NCBI GenBank assembly: GCA_017537045.1
Contig: JAFYLN010000149.1
Coordinates: 13,171 to 77,170, forward strand
From: Oscillospiraceae bacterium
GTDB lineage: Bacteria; Bacillota_A; Clostridia; Oscillospirales; Oscillospiraceae
Direction: 5' to 3'
DNA length: 64,000 nucleotides
Part shown: piece after piece, positions 43,877 to 53,844 of the stretch
Layout: every line of letters starts with the position of its first letter
Position numbering within the stretch: the stretch's first letter is position 1
Program-made: the position numbers and the translations under genes
The notes under the pieces: generated by a model
Told to the model about the DNA's origin: nothing
Databases searched by the model: none
The model's input: only the letters and a program-made list of their open reading frames with translations

Positions 43877-46699
43877 TTACAGATAATGCTTCAAGTACTG
43901 ACCTGTATAACTGGATTCCACCTGCGCGACTTCCTCAGGGGTGCCGGAGGCCACCACATAGCCGCCGCCGTCACCGCCCTCAGGGCCAAGATCAATGATA
44001 TGGTCGGCTGTTTTGATAACGTCCAGATTGTGTTCGATCACCAGTACTGTATTGCCCGCATCCACAAGCTGCTGCAGCACTTCGATCAGCTTGTGCACAT
44101 CTGCCGCGTGCAGGCCGGTGGTGGGTTCGTCCAGAATATAAATGGTCTTACCCGTGGAGGTTCGAGCCAGTTCTGTTGCCAGTTTGACGCGCTGGGCTTC
44201 GCCGCCGGACAGCGTGGTGCTGGACTGCCCGAGCTTTACATAGCCAAGACCAACCTCCACCATAGTCTGGGCTTTGCGGCGGATCTTCGGCAGGTTTTCA
44301 AAGAATTCCACCGCTTCTTCCGCAGTCATGTCCAGAACCTGAGAGATATTTTTACCCTTGTAGAGAACTTCCAGCGTTTCACGGTTATAGCGGGCACCGC
44401 GGCAAACTTCACAAGGCACATAGACATCTGCAAGGAAGTGCATCTCGATCTTCACCAGACCGTCACCGCAGCAGGCTTCACAGCGGCCACCCTTGACGTT
44501 GAAGCTGAACCGGCCAGGGCCATAGCCACGGATCTTGGCATCGTTTGTGGATGCAAACAGGTCGCGGATATCGTTGAAAAGGCCGGTGTAGGTAGCAGGA
44601 TTGGAGCGTGGGGTGCGTCCGATAGGGCTCTGGTCAATATCGATGACCTTATCCAGATGCTCCATGCCGCACACACACTTACAGGCACCGGGACGGGTAC
44701 GGGCATGGTTCAGTTTCCCAAGCAGTGTTTTATTCAGAACCTCATTGACAAGGCTGGATTTTCCGGAACCGGAAACGCCGGTAACGCAGGTCAGAGTCCC
44801 CAGGGGGATGGAAACATCCACTTCCTTCAGGTTATTTTCCGCTGCGCCTTCAACGGTCAGGAATTTTCCGTTGCCGGAGCGGCGGACACTGGGAACGGGA
44901 ATTTTTTTCACACCGGACAGATACTGTCCGGTCACGGAGCGCTCATTTGCAATAATCTGCTCCATGGTGCCGGCTTCCACGATCTCACCGCCGCGGCTGC
45001 CCGCACCGGGTCCGACATCTACGATAAAATCGGCAGCACGCATGGTGTCTTCATCGTGCTCCACAACAATCAGGGTATTGCCCAGATCCCGCAAATGCTT
45101 CAGGGTTCCCAGCAGCTTGTCGTTATCGCGCTGGTGCAGGCCAATGGAGGGCTCGTCCAGAATGTAGAGCACGCCCATCAGAGACGATCCGATCTGGGTG
45201 GCCAGTCGGATACGCTGGCTCTCACCGCCGGAGAGGGTACCTGCGGCACGGGACAGGGTCAGGTAGGAAAGACCCACATCCGTCAAAAATTTCAGGCGGG
45301 AGACGATCTCACGGACGATCTGCTCCGCGATAGTGGCCATATTGCCATCCAGATGGAGGTTTTCCATAAATTCCAGACCACTGGCGATGCTCATATCGCA
45401 GAAGTCCATGATGCCAATGCCGCCGACCGTCACTGCCCGGGCAATATCGGACAAGCGGTGGCCGCCGCAGGCCGGACAGGGAGCGCTGGACATACATTCT
45501 TCCAATTCCTTGCGGGCAGAATCGGACTGGGTCTCCTTATAGCGGCGGGCAATGTTGTTCATAATGCCTTCAAAGGGCTGTTCCAGCACGCCAAAACCGG
45601 AGCCGCGATTATAGGTCATGCGCAGCTTCTCACCTTTTGTTCCGTAGAGGATCACGTCTTTTGCTTCCTCGGAAAGCTCGGAAAAGGGCACATTCAGGTC
45701 AAAATGGTACTTCTTCGCCAGTGCTTCGAAATACATGCGGAACACGCTGTCCGTGCGGGCACTCTGCCAGCCGCTGACCTGAATTGCGCCGTCCAGAATG
45801 GACTTGCTCTTATCCGGCACCACCAGATCCTCATCCGCCACAAGGCGGAAGCCCAGGCCGGTGCAGCTTGGGCAAGCACCGGCGGGATTGTTGAACGAGA
45901 ACATCCGGGGTTCCAGCTCTGTCAGGCTAATGCCGCAGTCCTCACAGGCATAGTTCTGTGAAAAGCTCAGCTCTTCCTTTGTGGAGGGAAGTTCAATGAT
46001 CACCAAGCCGCCGGAATGGGCACAGGCTGTTTCGATGGAATCCGTCAAACGGCGGCGCAGACCCTCCTTCAAAACCAGGCGATCCACCACCAGCTCAATA
46101 TTGTGCTTCTTGTTCTTTTCCAGTTTGACCTCTTCGGTCAGGTCATAAAGGATCCCATCCACCCGCACGCGGGCAAAGCCACCCTTACGGGCATCCTCAA
46201 ACACCTTCTGATGCTCACCCTTTTTGGCGCGCACCACGGGAGAGAGGACAATAAAACGGGTGCCCTCCCCCAGTGCTTCCACGCGGTCAACAATCTGGTC
46301 GATGGTCTGGCGGGAGATCTCCCTGCCGCATTTGGGGCAATGGGGTACACCGACACGCGCCCATAGAAGACGCAGATAGTCATAAATCTCCGTAACTGTA
46401 CCAACTGTAGAGCGGGGATTCTTGGAGGTCGTTTTTTGGTCGATGGAAATGGCAGGAGACAATCCATCGATCGCGTCCACATCTGGTTTATCCATCTGGC
46501 CGAGGAACTGACGGGCATAGGAGGACAGGCTCTCCACATAGCGGCGCTGACCCTCCGCATAGATCGTATCAAACGCAAGGCTGGATTTACCGGAACCGGA
46601 AAGGCCGGTAAAAACCACCAGTTTATCTCTGGGAATGGTCAGATCGATATTCTTCAGATTGTTCTCTCTGGCTCCCCGAATCACAATTTTATCGTTCAT
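43877..46699 (-). CDS. uvrA: Excinuclease ABC subunit UvrA
   Basis: Damage-recognition ATPase of nucleotide excision repair, 940 residues. It has two ABC modules: Walker [13 protein letters not shown] near residue 33 and [12 protein letters not shown] in the second half, each with an LSGGE signature. Zinc modules include CPKCGR, CEDCG...CPSCTG and CEACCGDG. The C-terminal part ends in [15 protein letters not shown], as usual. AGGAGAAAGCTT precedes the ATG. It has its own promoter and no separate terminator; a family A repeat follows the stop. Confidence 0.98.
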   Translation of the reverse strand: MNDKIVIRGARENNLKNIDLTIPRDKLVVFTGLSGSGKSSLAFDTIYAEGQRRYVESLSSYARQFLGQMDKPDVDAIDGLSPAISIDQKTTSKNPRSTVGTVTEIYDYLRLLWARVGVPHCPKCGREISRQTIDQIVDRVEALGEGTRFIVLSPVVRAKKGEHQKVFEDARKGGFARVRVDGILYDLTEEVKLEKNKKHNIELVVDRLVLKEGLRRRLTDSIETACAHSGGLVIIELPSTKEELSFSQNYACEDCGISLTELEPRMFSFNNPAGACPSCTGLGFRLVADEDLVVPDKSKSILDGAIQVSGWQSARTDSVFRMYFEALAKKYHFDLNVPFSELSEEAKDVILYGTKGEKLRMTYNRGSGFGVLEQPFEGIMNNIARRYKETQSDSARKELEECMSSAPCPACGGHRLSDIARAVTVGGIGIMDFCDMSIASGLEFMENLHLDGNMATIAEQIVREIVSRLKFLTDVGLSYLTLSRAAGTLSGGESQRIRLATQIGSSLMGVLYILDEPSIGLHQRDNDKLLGTLKHLRDLGNTLIVVEHDEDTMRAADFIVDVGPGAGSRGGEIVEAGTMEQIIANERSVTGQYLSGVKKIPVPSVRRSGNGKFLTVEGAAENNLKEVDVSIPLGTLTCVTGVSGSGKSSLVNEVLNKTLLGKLNHARTRPGACKCVCGMEHLDKVIDIDQSPIGRTPRSNPATYTGLFNDIRDLFASTNDAKIRGYGPGRFSFNVKGGRCEACCGDGLVKIEMHFLADVYVPCEVCRGARYNRETLEVLYKGKNISQVLDMTAEEAVEFFENLPKIRRKAQTMVEVGLGYVKLGQSSTTLSGGEAQRVKLATELARTSTGKTIYILDEPTTGLHAADVHKLIEVLQQLVDAGNTVLVIEHNLDVIKTADHIIDLGPEGGDGGGYVVASGTPEEVAQVESSYTGQYLKHYL

Positions 46700-46733
46700 A
46701 AGCTTTCTCCTGTGTGAGAATTTCGTATCTTGT

Positions 46734-46762
46734 ATTATACCACATTTTTTTGCACTTCACAA
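46734..46762 (-). promoter_or_regulatory. uvrA promoter
   Basis: TTGTGA, 17-bp spacer, TATAAT on the minus strand, 35 bp before the ATG. No LexA box of the Gram-positive type was seen. Confidence 0.72.
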
Positions 46763-46797
46763 GAGGAAATGCAAACAAAATTTCGAGTGAGATTTGT

Positions 46798-47146
46798 AAA
46801 TTTCAGTTTGTCGTGCTGTTGCACTGCACCATCAGATATGTCATTGCGAGGAGCGCGTAGCGCGACGTGGCAATCCCCTGCTTCCATGCATCGATAAGCA
46901 GTGCAAAAACAAACATTGTACCGGGAGATTCCCACGTCGGCCATTCTGGCCTCCTCGGAATGACAGTGGTTTTCGATGGTTTCTGCACCGATTTTGCTGC
47001 TACCAACTACCAAATTACGATGTCATTGCGAGGAGCATGGCATTAAGCCATGCGACGCGGCAATCCGTATCCCTTGCAACCAAAGGATGCTGTCGCCCCA
47101 ATGGGGCGACAATTTAAATTTTCAAGAGTGCGATAAACATCAATTT
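46798..47146. repeat. Family A composite element with nested family B units (copy 10)
   Basis: 349-bp element with family A ends and three family B units. Most of it is the reverse complement of 19389-19700, including the non-palindromic stretch with GGTTTTCGATGGTTTCTGC. It fills the uvrA-pth gap; the short open frames in it also appear in the other copy and are not genes. Confidence 0.86.
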
Positions 47147-47155
47147 GAAATTCTA

Positions 47156-47185
47156 TTGCATTCCGGATATCATTTGTGATATACT
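47156..47185 (+). promoter_or_regulatory. pth-mfd promoter
   Basis: TTGCAT, 18-bp spacer, TGATATACT (extended -10), 58 bp before pth and just outside the repeat. Confidence 0.78.
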
Positions 47186-47242
47186 TTATTTGGTGGAGTT
47201 TGCGCCACTGTATATCACATAGGATTGAATGGTTGAATCATC

Positions 47243-47821
47243 ATGAATGAGACTTGGTTGATTGTCGGTCTGGGAAATCCCGGCCGTGAATATGAAAAAA
47301 CCCGTCATAACGCAGGTTTTCGCGCCATCGATCTGCTGGCCGAATCTTTTGGTTGCAAAATCGACCGGATGAAATTTCAGGGATTGTACACACAGGTAAA
47401 CTATAAAGGAAAAAAGCTCTTCCTTTTGAAGCCCCAGACCTATATGAATCTGTCCGGTCGTAGCGTACTGCAGCTTTCTGCTTACTTTAACATCCCCCCT
47501 GCCCGCATCATCGTGATGTTCGATGACATTTCCCTTCCCGCCGGCCGGCTTCGTGTCCGTGCAGATGGTTCCGCCGGCGGACATAACGGCATCAAGTCCA
47601 TTATTTCCGAGGTTGGTTCCCAGAGCTTTCCCCGTGTTAAGATCGGTGTGGGTTCAAAACCCCATCCCGAAATGGATCTGGCCGACTGGGTGCTGAGCAC
47701 TTTCTCCGTGCAGGAGGAGAAGAGCCTGAAAAACGCACTGGATTGGGCCGGTGAAGCAGCTCTGTCCATCGTTGACCACGGCGTTCCCGAAGCTGCCAAC
47801 CGCTACAACGGAAAGCAGTAA
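47243..47821 (+). CDS. pth: Peptidyl-tRNA hydrolase
   Basis: Releases peptides from prematurely dropped peptidyl-tRNA. The 192-residue product begins with LIVGLGNPGREYEKTRHNAGF, which contains the catalytic Asn and His22 region, and continues with KPQTYMNLSG and DDISLPAGRLRVR, all Pth hallmarks, ending in GSAGGHNGIKSII before the C-terminal helices. The SD is weak (GGTTGAATC), so ATG at 47243 is chosen on family length. mfd follows by 86 bp, the same neighbour as in Bacillus (pth/spoVC-mfd). Confidence 0.97.
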   Translation: MNETWLIVGLGNPGREYEKTRHNAGFRAIDLLAESFGCKIDRMKFQGLYTQVNYKGKKLFLLKPQTYMNLSGRSVLQLSAYFNIPPARIIVMFDDISLPAGRLRVRADGSAGGHNGIKSIISEVGSQSFPRVKIGVGSKPHPEMDLADWVLSTFSVQEEKSLKNALDWAGEAALSIVDHGVPEAANRYNGKQ

Positions 47822-47907
47822 AAAATGCGAATAACCACGGAAAGGGGTGCAATAGTCCCCTTTCCGCGTCTTGACGTTCCCGCCTTTTTATCAAAAGTGA
47901 GGTAACT

Positions 47908-50900
47908 ATGGAAAAACTACTCGAAATTCTAAAAACGATCCCTGAATTCAAGCAGCTGCTGGACAATGTAAAACAGCTGAACAGTGCAGCCGTGACTGGC
48001 ATTGGTCAGATCAACCGCTCTCATTTGATTGCAGCGCTGCACAAGGAGATCGACCGGCCGCTGGTTATCATCTGTCAGGATGACATCGCCGCTAAACGTA
48101 TGCAGGAAGAATTAAAATGCTTCCTTGGCGATACGGTTCCTGTGCTGCCTAACAGAGAATTGACTTTATATGATGCCGCTGTTGTTTCCCGTGCATGGGA
48201 ACAGAAGCGGCTGCGGCAGCTTTTTGATCTGGCTTCCGGCAAGTCGCCCATCCAGATCTTCACATGGGAGTCTCTCAGTCAGCGCACCATGCCTCCTGCA
48301 ACGCTGCTGCATGCTGCATTCCGTCTGGAAACGGGCAAAGAATATCCGATTGACGAGTTGCTCTCCCGCCTGAGCGCATCCGGTTACAGCCGCTCACACC
48401 TGGTCGAAGGTCCGGGACAGTTTGCCGTCCGCGGCGGCATTGTAGATATCTATTCCCCCGCTGCAAACCGTCCCGTGCGTGTGGAATTTTTTGGCGATGA
48501 GCTGGACACTATGGGCTTCTTTGATCCCGATACCCAGCGGCGCACCGATAACATCGATGAGTTGGTGGTACTGCCCGTGGGTGAGACCCAGCCCCGCCTG
48601 CACAAGGGCGGTATTGCAGGGCTTTGCGCCGATCTGAGCCGGTTGATCGCCCGCCAGAAACGGCGCAGGAATATCAACGAGGCACTGATCTCCACACTGG
48701 AAAAAGACCTGGAAAAATACGAAAACGGCCTTCAGAATCCCGCTTCCGACCGGTATATGGCGCTGATCTATCCTGAAATGGCAACTGCCATGGACTATAT
48801 TCCCCATAACGCCATTCTCGCCATCTGCGATCAGGGTAATCTGCGCCGCAGTGCCCGCAGCCGCAGTGATGAAATGGGCATGCAGCTGGACAGTCTCTTG
48901 CAGGGCGGCTTGCTGGCAGGAGAACTGTGCGACTATGTGTGCCAGTGGGAGGATTTCTGCGCAGCCCTGGCAGGCCGTACCGCAGTATATTTCGATGCAT
49001 TCGGCGGTACTTCCTATCCGGAAGAATGCCCTCCGAAGGTGCTCCTGCCCATGGTTGCCAAGCAGCTTCCCAGCTACGGCGGCAATCTGGACACTGCCGC
49101 ATCGGATTTAAGCCACTATCAAAGGATGGAGTTTGCTTCGCTGGTTCTGTGCGGCAGCAGAAGAAGAGCCGAGCTTTTGAAAGAAATGCTCAGCACAAAG
49201 GGGCTTTCCGCCCTTCTGTGCATCCCGCTGACCACTATGCCGAAGGCCGGTCAGATCCTGCTGGCTGAGGGCACGCTTCCCTACGGTATGGAGTACCCCG
49301 ATTCCAAATTGGCCATTCTTTCCGAGGGACAGCTGATCTCCAAAACCGCACCAAAGCAGAAAGCCGCCAAAAAGACTGCCACCAACCGTCAGAAGCTGAA
49401 TTCCTTTACCGACCTTTCTCCCGGTGATCTGGTGGTTCACGAAAACTACGGCATCGGACGTTTTGTTGCCATGGAGCAGATCCGCGTGGACGGTGCCATT
49501 AAGGATTATGTCAAAATTGCCTACCAAGGTAGTGATACACTTTTCGTTCCCGCCACACAGCTTGACCTGGTGGGCAAGTATATCGGAGGCGGCGGTGAGG
49601 ATGCCAATGTGCGGCTGAACAAGATCGGCTCCGATGCATGGCAGAAGACAAAAACCAAGGCCAGAAAAGCTGCCAAGGATATGGCTGGTGAGCTGATTCA
49701 GCTTTACGCCGCCAGAAAGCGGCAGGAGGGCTTCGCTTTTGCTGCCGATTCCCCCTGGCAGAAGGAATTTGAGGACAATTTCCCCTACCCCGAGACTGAT
49801 GACCAGCTTCGCTGCATCGCAGACATCAAGCATGACATGGAGTCCCCCATTCCCATGGATCGTCTGCTGTGCGGCGATGTGGGCTTCGGTAAAACAGAGG
49901 TTGCCCTGCGGGCTGTAATGAAAGCGATCATGGATGGCAAACAGTGCGCCATTCTGGTTCCTACCACGGTGCTGGCGCAGCAGCATTATCAGACTGCGCT
50001 TTCCCGTTTTCGCGGCTTCCCCGTCAATATTGATGTGCTCAGCCGCTTCCGCACTCCCGCCCAGCAGAAGCGCACGATTGCCAATCTGAAAGCCGGCAGT
50101 GTGGATCTGATTATCGGCACCCATAAGCTGCTGCAAAAAACCATTGAATACAAAGATCTGGGACTTCTGATCATTGACGAGGAACAGCGGTTCGGTGTCA
50201 GTCACAAGGAGCGTCTGAAAGAGATCTCCAAGGGTGTGGATGTGCTGACCCTTTCCGCCACGCCCATTCCCAGAACACTGAATATGGCACTATCCGGCAT
50301 CCGGGATATGTCCACCATTGAGGAACCGCCGGCAGACCGCTATCCCGTGCAGACCTTTGTGATGGAACACAACAATGCCATTATTGACGATGCCATTCGC
50401 CGCGAGATTGAGCGCGGCGGTCAGGTTTATTACCTGCATAACCGGGTGGAGACCATTGACCAGTGTGCTTCCGCCCTGCAAAAGCGTATCCCCGGTCTGT
50501 CCGTAGCCGTTGCCCACGGCCAGATGGGAGAAGATGAACTGGGCGATGTGATGCACGCCATGGCAGACGGTGACATTCAGGTGCTGGTATGCACCACCAT
50601 TATTGAAACAGGCCTGGACATTCCCAATGCCAACACCCTCATCATCGAAAATGCGGACCGGTTCGGCCTGTCCCAGCTCCATCAGCTCCGGGGCCGCGTG
50701 GGTCGTTCCACCCGTCATGCCTATGCCTACTTCACCTACAAGCCGGACAAAAACCTGACAGAAATTGCAGAAAAGCGTCTTTCTGCCATCCGCGACTTTG
50801 CGGAATTCGGCTCCGGCTTTAAGATTGCCATGCGTGACCTGGAGATCCGCGGTGCGGGCAATCTGCTGGGTGCAGAGCAATCCGGCCACATGATGAGCGT

Positions 50901-51420
50901 GGGCTACGACATGTATCTGAAGCTGCTGGACGAAGCAGTTTTGGAAGAAAAGGGCGAAGCACCCAGGACACCGGACTGTACCGCCGACCTGAACGTCACG
51001 GCCAATGTGGATAAGGATTACGTTTCCCGGGGGGAGGAGCGCATGGATCTGTACCGCCGCATGGCTGCCATCCGCTCGGAAGAGGATGCGGACGATCTGC
51101 TGGATGAAATCGTAGACCGCTACGGCGAGCCGCCCAAGGGTGTTTTGAATCTGATCGACATTGCGCTGCTGCGCGCCAATGCCCGCAGCGTGGGTGTCAA
51201 GGATATCAAGCAGAAAGCAGGCGATGTTCTCTTTACCCTGACGGATCTGAATTTTGATGCCATCAGTCAGCTCTGTTCCAGAGAGGACTATAAGAACCGG
51301 CTTCTGTTCGTAGCAACAGCCAAGGAGCCGACCCTGCGGCTGAAGCTTGCCGCAGGTGTGGACAGTTTGAAGCAGAGCAAAGTCTTTATTGAGCATCTAA
51401 AAAAATTATGTAAATCTTAA
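47908..51420 (+). CDS. mfd: Transcription-repair coupling factor Mfd
   Basis: Large ATP-dependent translocase (1170 residues) that removes stalled RNA polymerase and recruits UvrA. Domains in order: UvrB-like damage module (about 1-330), a CarD-like RNA polymerase interaction domain (LSPGDLVVHENYGIGRFVAM, about 500-570), helicase core with GDVGFGKTEVA and IDEEQRFG, the TRG motif region after GLDIPNANTLI and a C-terminal TRCF domain. GAGGTAACT precedes the ATG. It is co-directional with pth and joins uvrA and uvrB in this window. Confidence 0.98.
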   Translation: MEKLLEILKTIPEFKQLLDNVKQLNSAAVTGIGQINRSHLIAALHKEIDRPLVIICQDDIAAKRMQEELKCFLGDTVPVLPNRELTLYDAAVVSRAWEQKRLRQLFDLASGKSPIQIFTWESLSQRTMPPATLLHAAFRLETGKEYPIDELLSRLSASGYSRSHLVEGPGQFAVRGGIVDIYSPAANRPVRVEFFGDELDTMGFFDPDTQRRTDNIDELVVLPVGETQPRLHKGGIAGLCADLSRLIARQKRRRNINEALISTLEKDLEKYENGLQNPASDRYMALIYPEMATAMDYIPHNAILAICDQGNLRRSARSRSDEMGMQLDSLLQGGLLAGELCDYVCQWEDFCAALAGRTAVYFDAFGGTSYPEECPPKVLLPMVAKQLPSYGGNLDTAASDLSHYQRMEFASLVLCGSRRRAELLKEMLSTKGLSALLCIPLTTMPKAGQILLAEGTLPYGMEYPDSKLAILSEGQLISKTAPKQKAAKKTATNRQKLNSFTDLSPGDLVVHENYGIGRFVAMEQIRVDGAIKDYVKIAYQGSDTLFVPATQLDLVGKYIGGGGEDANVRLNKIGSDAWQKTKTKARKAAKDMAGELIQLYAARKRQEGFAFAADSPWQKEFEDNFPYPETDDQLRCIADIKHDMESPIPMDRLLCGDVGFGKTEVALRAVMKAIMDGKQCAILVPTTVLAQQHYQTALSRFRGFPVNIDVLSRFRTPAQQKRTIANLKAGSVDLIIGTHKLLQKTIEYKDLGLLIIDEEQRFGVSHKERLKEISKGVDVLTLSATPIPRTLNMALSGIRDMSTIEEPPADRYPVQTFVMEHNNAIIDDAIRREIERGGQVYYLHNRVETIDQCASALQKRIPGLSVAVAHGQMGEDELGDVMHAMADGDIQVLVCTTIIETGLDIPNANTLIIENADRFGLSQLHQLRGRVGRSTRHAYAYFTYKPDKNLTEIAEKRLSAIRDFAEFGSGFKIAMRDLEIRGAGNLLGAEQSGHMMSVGYDMYLKLLDEAVLEEKGEAPRTPDCTADLNVTANVDKDYVSRGEERMDLYRRMAAIRSEEDADDLLDEIVDRYGEPPKGVLNLIDIALLRANARSVGVKDIKQKAGDVLFTLTDLNFDAISQLCSREDYKNRLLFVATAKEPTLRLKLAAGVDSLKQSKVFIEHLKKLCKS

Positions 51421-51443
51421 TATCCAGTTCCTTTCCAATTCAC

Positions 51444-51471
51444 TTGCTTTTTTTTCAAAATATGTTACAAT
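51444..51471 (+). promoter_or_regulatory. Promoter of the VanW-family gene
   Basis: TTGCTT, 16-bp spacer, TGTTACAAT (extended -10), 40 bp before the TTG start. Confidence 0.75.
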
Positions 51472-51511
51472 ATATCGGCTAAAGTATTATTTTAACAAAG
51501 GAGATGATCGC

Positions 51512-53377
51512 TTGGGCAATTTTTCCAAACCCCGCAATGAGCAGCCGGTCAGAGTTCCCCCTGTTTCCAAAGAGGGCAAACCCTCCATCGGTGAACAAAA
51601 AGCTGCTGCCCTTGGTCAGACCGCCGAAAAACAATCTGCACTGGCCAGAAACCGGAAGATCATCCTGATTTCTGTTTGCAGCGTGGCTGTTGTTCTTTTG
51701 ATCAGCGCTATTGTTTGTATCTGGTATTTCTTCGGATGGCCTGCAAATGACGGTCTGATTTTTAATAATGTGATGGTAGGCGGCATCAATCTGGGCGGCA
51801 TGACCGTTGATGAAGCTAAGGCCACCCTGCACGAAGCAACTGACCATACATTTACAGAAATGGACATGGTCATTGAACTTCCGGATATCACCATGAATCT
51901 CAGCCCCGCTGATACCGGCGCAAAGCTGGATGTGGATGCAGTGGTGGACGAAGCGTTTGCATACGGACGTCTGGGCAGCTATAAGGAACGAGAAGCTATT
52001 AAGGAAGCCTCCCTTGTTTCTACCCACCATATTCCCCTGCTGAACTACCTGAATCTGGATCTTGCGTACATTAAAGGCGAGCTGGAGGATTACGGAAACC
52101 GCTACAACAGCGACTTCACCCCCTCCAAAGTCGAATTCGATATTGAAAAGCCTGTTCTGGATGCGGCAGCTGAAAACTTCAAGGAAGATGCGCCCTGCCA
52201 GGTCATGACACTGACCATCGGCACCCCCGGCCGTTATCTGAATATGGAAACGGTTTATAACCAGGTTCTGGATGCATACAGCTTTAACCAGTTCCATGTA
52301 ACCACGGAAGTGGATAAACCAGAAGAACTGCCTGAGCCGCTGGACGTGCAGGCACTGCATAAAGAGCACCGCGTTGAGCCTGTAAATGCCTATATTGACA
52401 GCGAAACCTATGAGGTCGTTCCCGAAATTCTGGGCTATGACTTTGATCTGGAAAAGGCACTGCTTCAGATGGAGGAAGCCAAGTATGGCGATACCGTTCA
52501 GGTTCCTTTCCGCTATCTGCTGCCGGAGGTTTCCGGCAGTGACCTGTCTGCACTGTTGTTCCGTGACGTGCTGGGTGCATATGAAACCAAGCACACCGGC
52601 GATGAAAACCGCAACACCAATCTTCGTCTGGCCTGCGCCACGATCAACGGCATGATTCTTGGTGCTGGTGAAACATTTGATTTCAATACGGCTGTCGGTG
52701 AACGTACCGCAGCGGCCGGCTACAAGCACGCTGATGCCTACTCCAGCGGTGAGACTGTCAAGACACTGGGCGGCGGCATCTGTCAGGTGTCCTCCACGCT
52801 GTATTACTGCACGCTGGTGGCTGATCTGGAAATCGTGCAGCGCAGTCCCCACAGCTACGTTTCTTCCTATATGCCCATGGGCATGGATGCAACGGTCAGC
52901 TGGGGCGGTCCCCATTTCTCCTTCAAAAACAGCACCAATTATCCCATCCGCATTGAGGCCAAGGTCGAAGACGGCCTTGTTAAGATCCAGCTGATCGGCA
53001 CCGATGAGAAAGACTACTATGTCGAGATGGACTACGAAGTCATCGGCAGCCAGTCTCCGGACACCATCTATCAGGAGATGTATCCCGACAATGCGGACGG
53101 ATACAAAGACGGTCAGGTTATCACGACCGCCTATAAAGGCTATACCGTCAGAACCTACAAGCTGAAATATGACAAGCAGACCAAGGAGCTGATTGAAAAG
53201 GTAGAGGATCGGGTTTCCAAATACAAAAAGAGAGATAAGGTGATTGCTAAAATCGTTCCTTATCCCACCCAGCCGCCTGCCCCCGCTCCCGAGCCCGAAC
53301 CTGCACCTGCACCTGCCGATCCCGCGCCGGATTCTTCATCATCGAATTCTGCATCATCAAGCTCTTCTTCCGGATAA
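51512..53377 (+). CDS. VanW/YoaR-family membrane-anchored protein
   Basis: A 621-residue extracytoplasmic protein: cytoplasmic tail, one membrane helix (about 50-72), two putative peptidoglycan-binding repeats (VMVGGINLGGMTVDEAK is typical of the first), then the VanW domain with TFDFNTAVGERTAAAGY and GGGICQVSSTLYY, and a low-complexity Pro/Ala then Ser tail. TTG start at 51512 follows AAAGGAGATGATCGC. The family's biochemical role is unclear; vanW occurs in some vancomycin operons, but this architecture is common in ordinary Clostridia, and the neighbouring ddl is the D-Ala-D-Ala type. Confidence 0.88.
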   Translation: MGNFSKPRNEQPVRVPPVSKEGKPSIGEQKAAALGQTAEKQSALARNRKIILISVCSVAVVLLISAIVCIWYFFGWPANDGLIFNNVMVGGINLGGMTVDEAKATLHEATDHTFTEMDMVIELPDITMNLSPADTGAKLDVDAVVDEAFAYGRLGSYKEREAIKEASLVSTHHIPLLNYLNLDLAYIKGELEDYGNRYNSDFTPSKVEFDIEKPVLDAAAENFKEDAPCQVMTLTIGTPGRYLNMETVYNQVLDAYSFNQFHVTTEVDKPEELPEPLDVQALHKEHRVEPVNAYIDSETYEVVPEILGYDFDLEKALLQMEEAKYGDTVQVPFRYLLPEVSGSDLSALLFRDVLGAYETKHTGDENRNTNLRLACATINGMILGAGETFDFNTAVGERTAAAGYKHADAYSSGETVKTLGGGICQVSSTLYYCTLVADLEIVQRSPHSYVSSYMPMGMDATVSWGGPHFSFKNSTNYPIRIEAKVEDGLVKIQLIGTDEKDYYVEMDYEVIGSQSPDTIYQEMYPDNADGYKDGQVITTAYKGYTVRTYKLKYDKQTKELIEKVEDRVSKYKKRDKVIAKIVPYPTQPPAPAPEPEPAPAPADPAPDSSSSNSASSSSSSG

Positions 53378-53386
53378 AGCATGCAA

Positions 53387-53419
53387 AAACAGGCATTACC
53401 CTTTCGGTAATGCCTGTTT
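53387..53419. terminator. Bidirectional terminator between vanW-family and DUF1934 genes
   Basis: AAACAGGCATTACC/GGTAATGCCTGTTT stem with CTTTC loop between convergent genes. Confidence 0.9.
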
Positions 53420-53421
53420 GA

Positions 53422-53844
53422 TCATTTTGCGCGGATATCCAGATGGTAATCCACAAGTCCCGCTGCGCTGTTTTCGATCTCAATGCTGTAAGCAAGGTCG
53501 ATCATGCCCCCGTCCGGCACGATGTCGAAAAATACCTGTTTCGCTGTAACTGCCAGCAGCAGTGCACCGAAATCCAGCTGATACAGAGATTCATGACGCG
53601 CACCCTCCTGAAACACCATTTCAGAACGGAGCTTGCCTGTCCGGCGGAGCGTCACTTTACCCGGCTCAACACGGAAGGTTGTGGTCACGCCGGCCAATCC
53701 GGTGAGTTCACTTTCCTCATAGCTGATATCCCAGCCTCCGTCTACCAGTTCCATGGTGCCTTCTGTCACCAGCTCGATCACATCCGGCTCCTGATCCTCA
53801 TAGGACTGTTGTCCCCGGATGCGCAGTACCACTTCCTGCTTCAT
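53422..53844 (-). CDS. DUF1934 (YwiB-type) beta-barrel protein
   Basis: A 140-residue protein with the DUF1934 layout: an early VVLRIRGQQSY strand, EGTMELVDGGWDISYEES, then GVTTTFRVEPGKVTLRRTG, and C-terminal VDYHLDIRAK. The family is a small lipocalin-like beta-barrel of unknown function in Firmicutes. Its ATG overlaps the ddl stop as ATGA, so it is translated with ddl; a link to cell wall precursor supply is possible but unproven. Confidence 0.87.
   Translation of the reverse strand: MKQEVVLRIRGQQSYEDQEPDVIELVTEGTMELVDGGWDISYEESELTGLAGVTTTFRVEPGKVTLRRTGKLRSEMVFQEGARHESLYQLDFGALLLAVTAKQVFFDIVPDGGMIDLAYSIEIENSAAGLVDYHLDIRAK

Noticed and set aside
46735..47013. Short open frames in the uvrA-pth gap, with similar ones near 19489-19818
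   Set aside because: They lie wholly within repeat elements and recur with frame changes in the other copy, so they are not genes.
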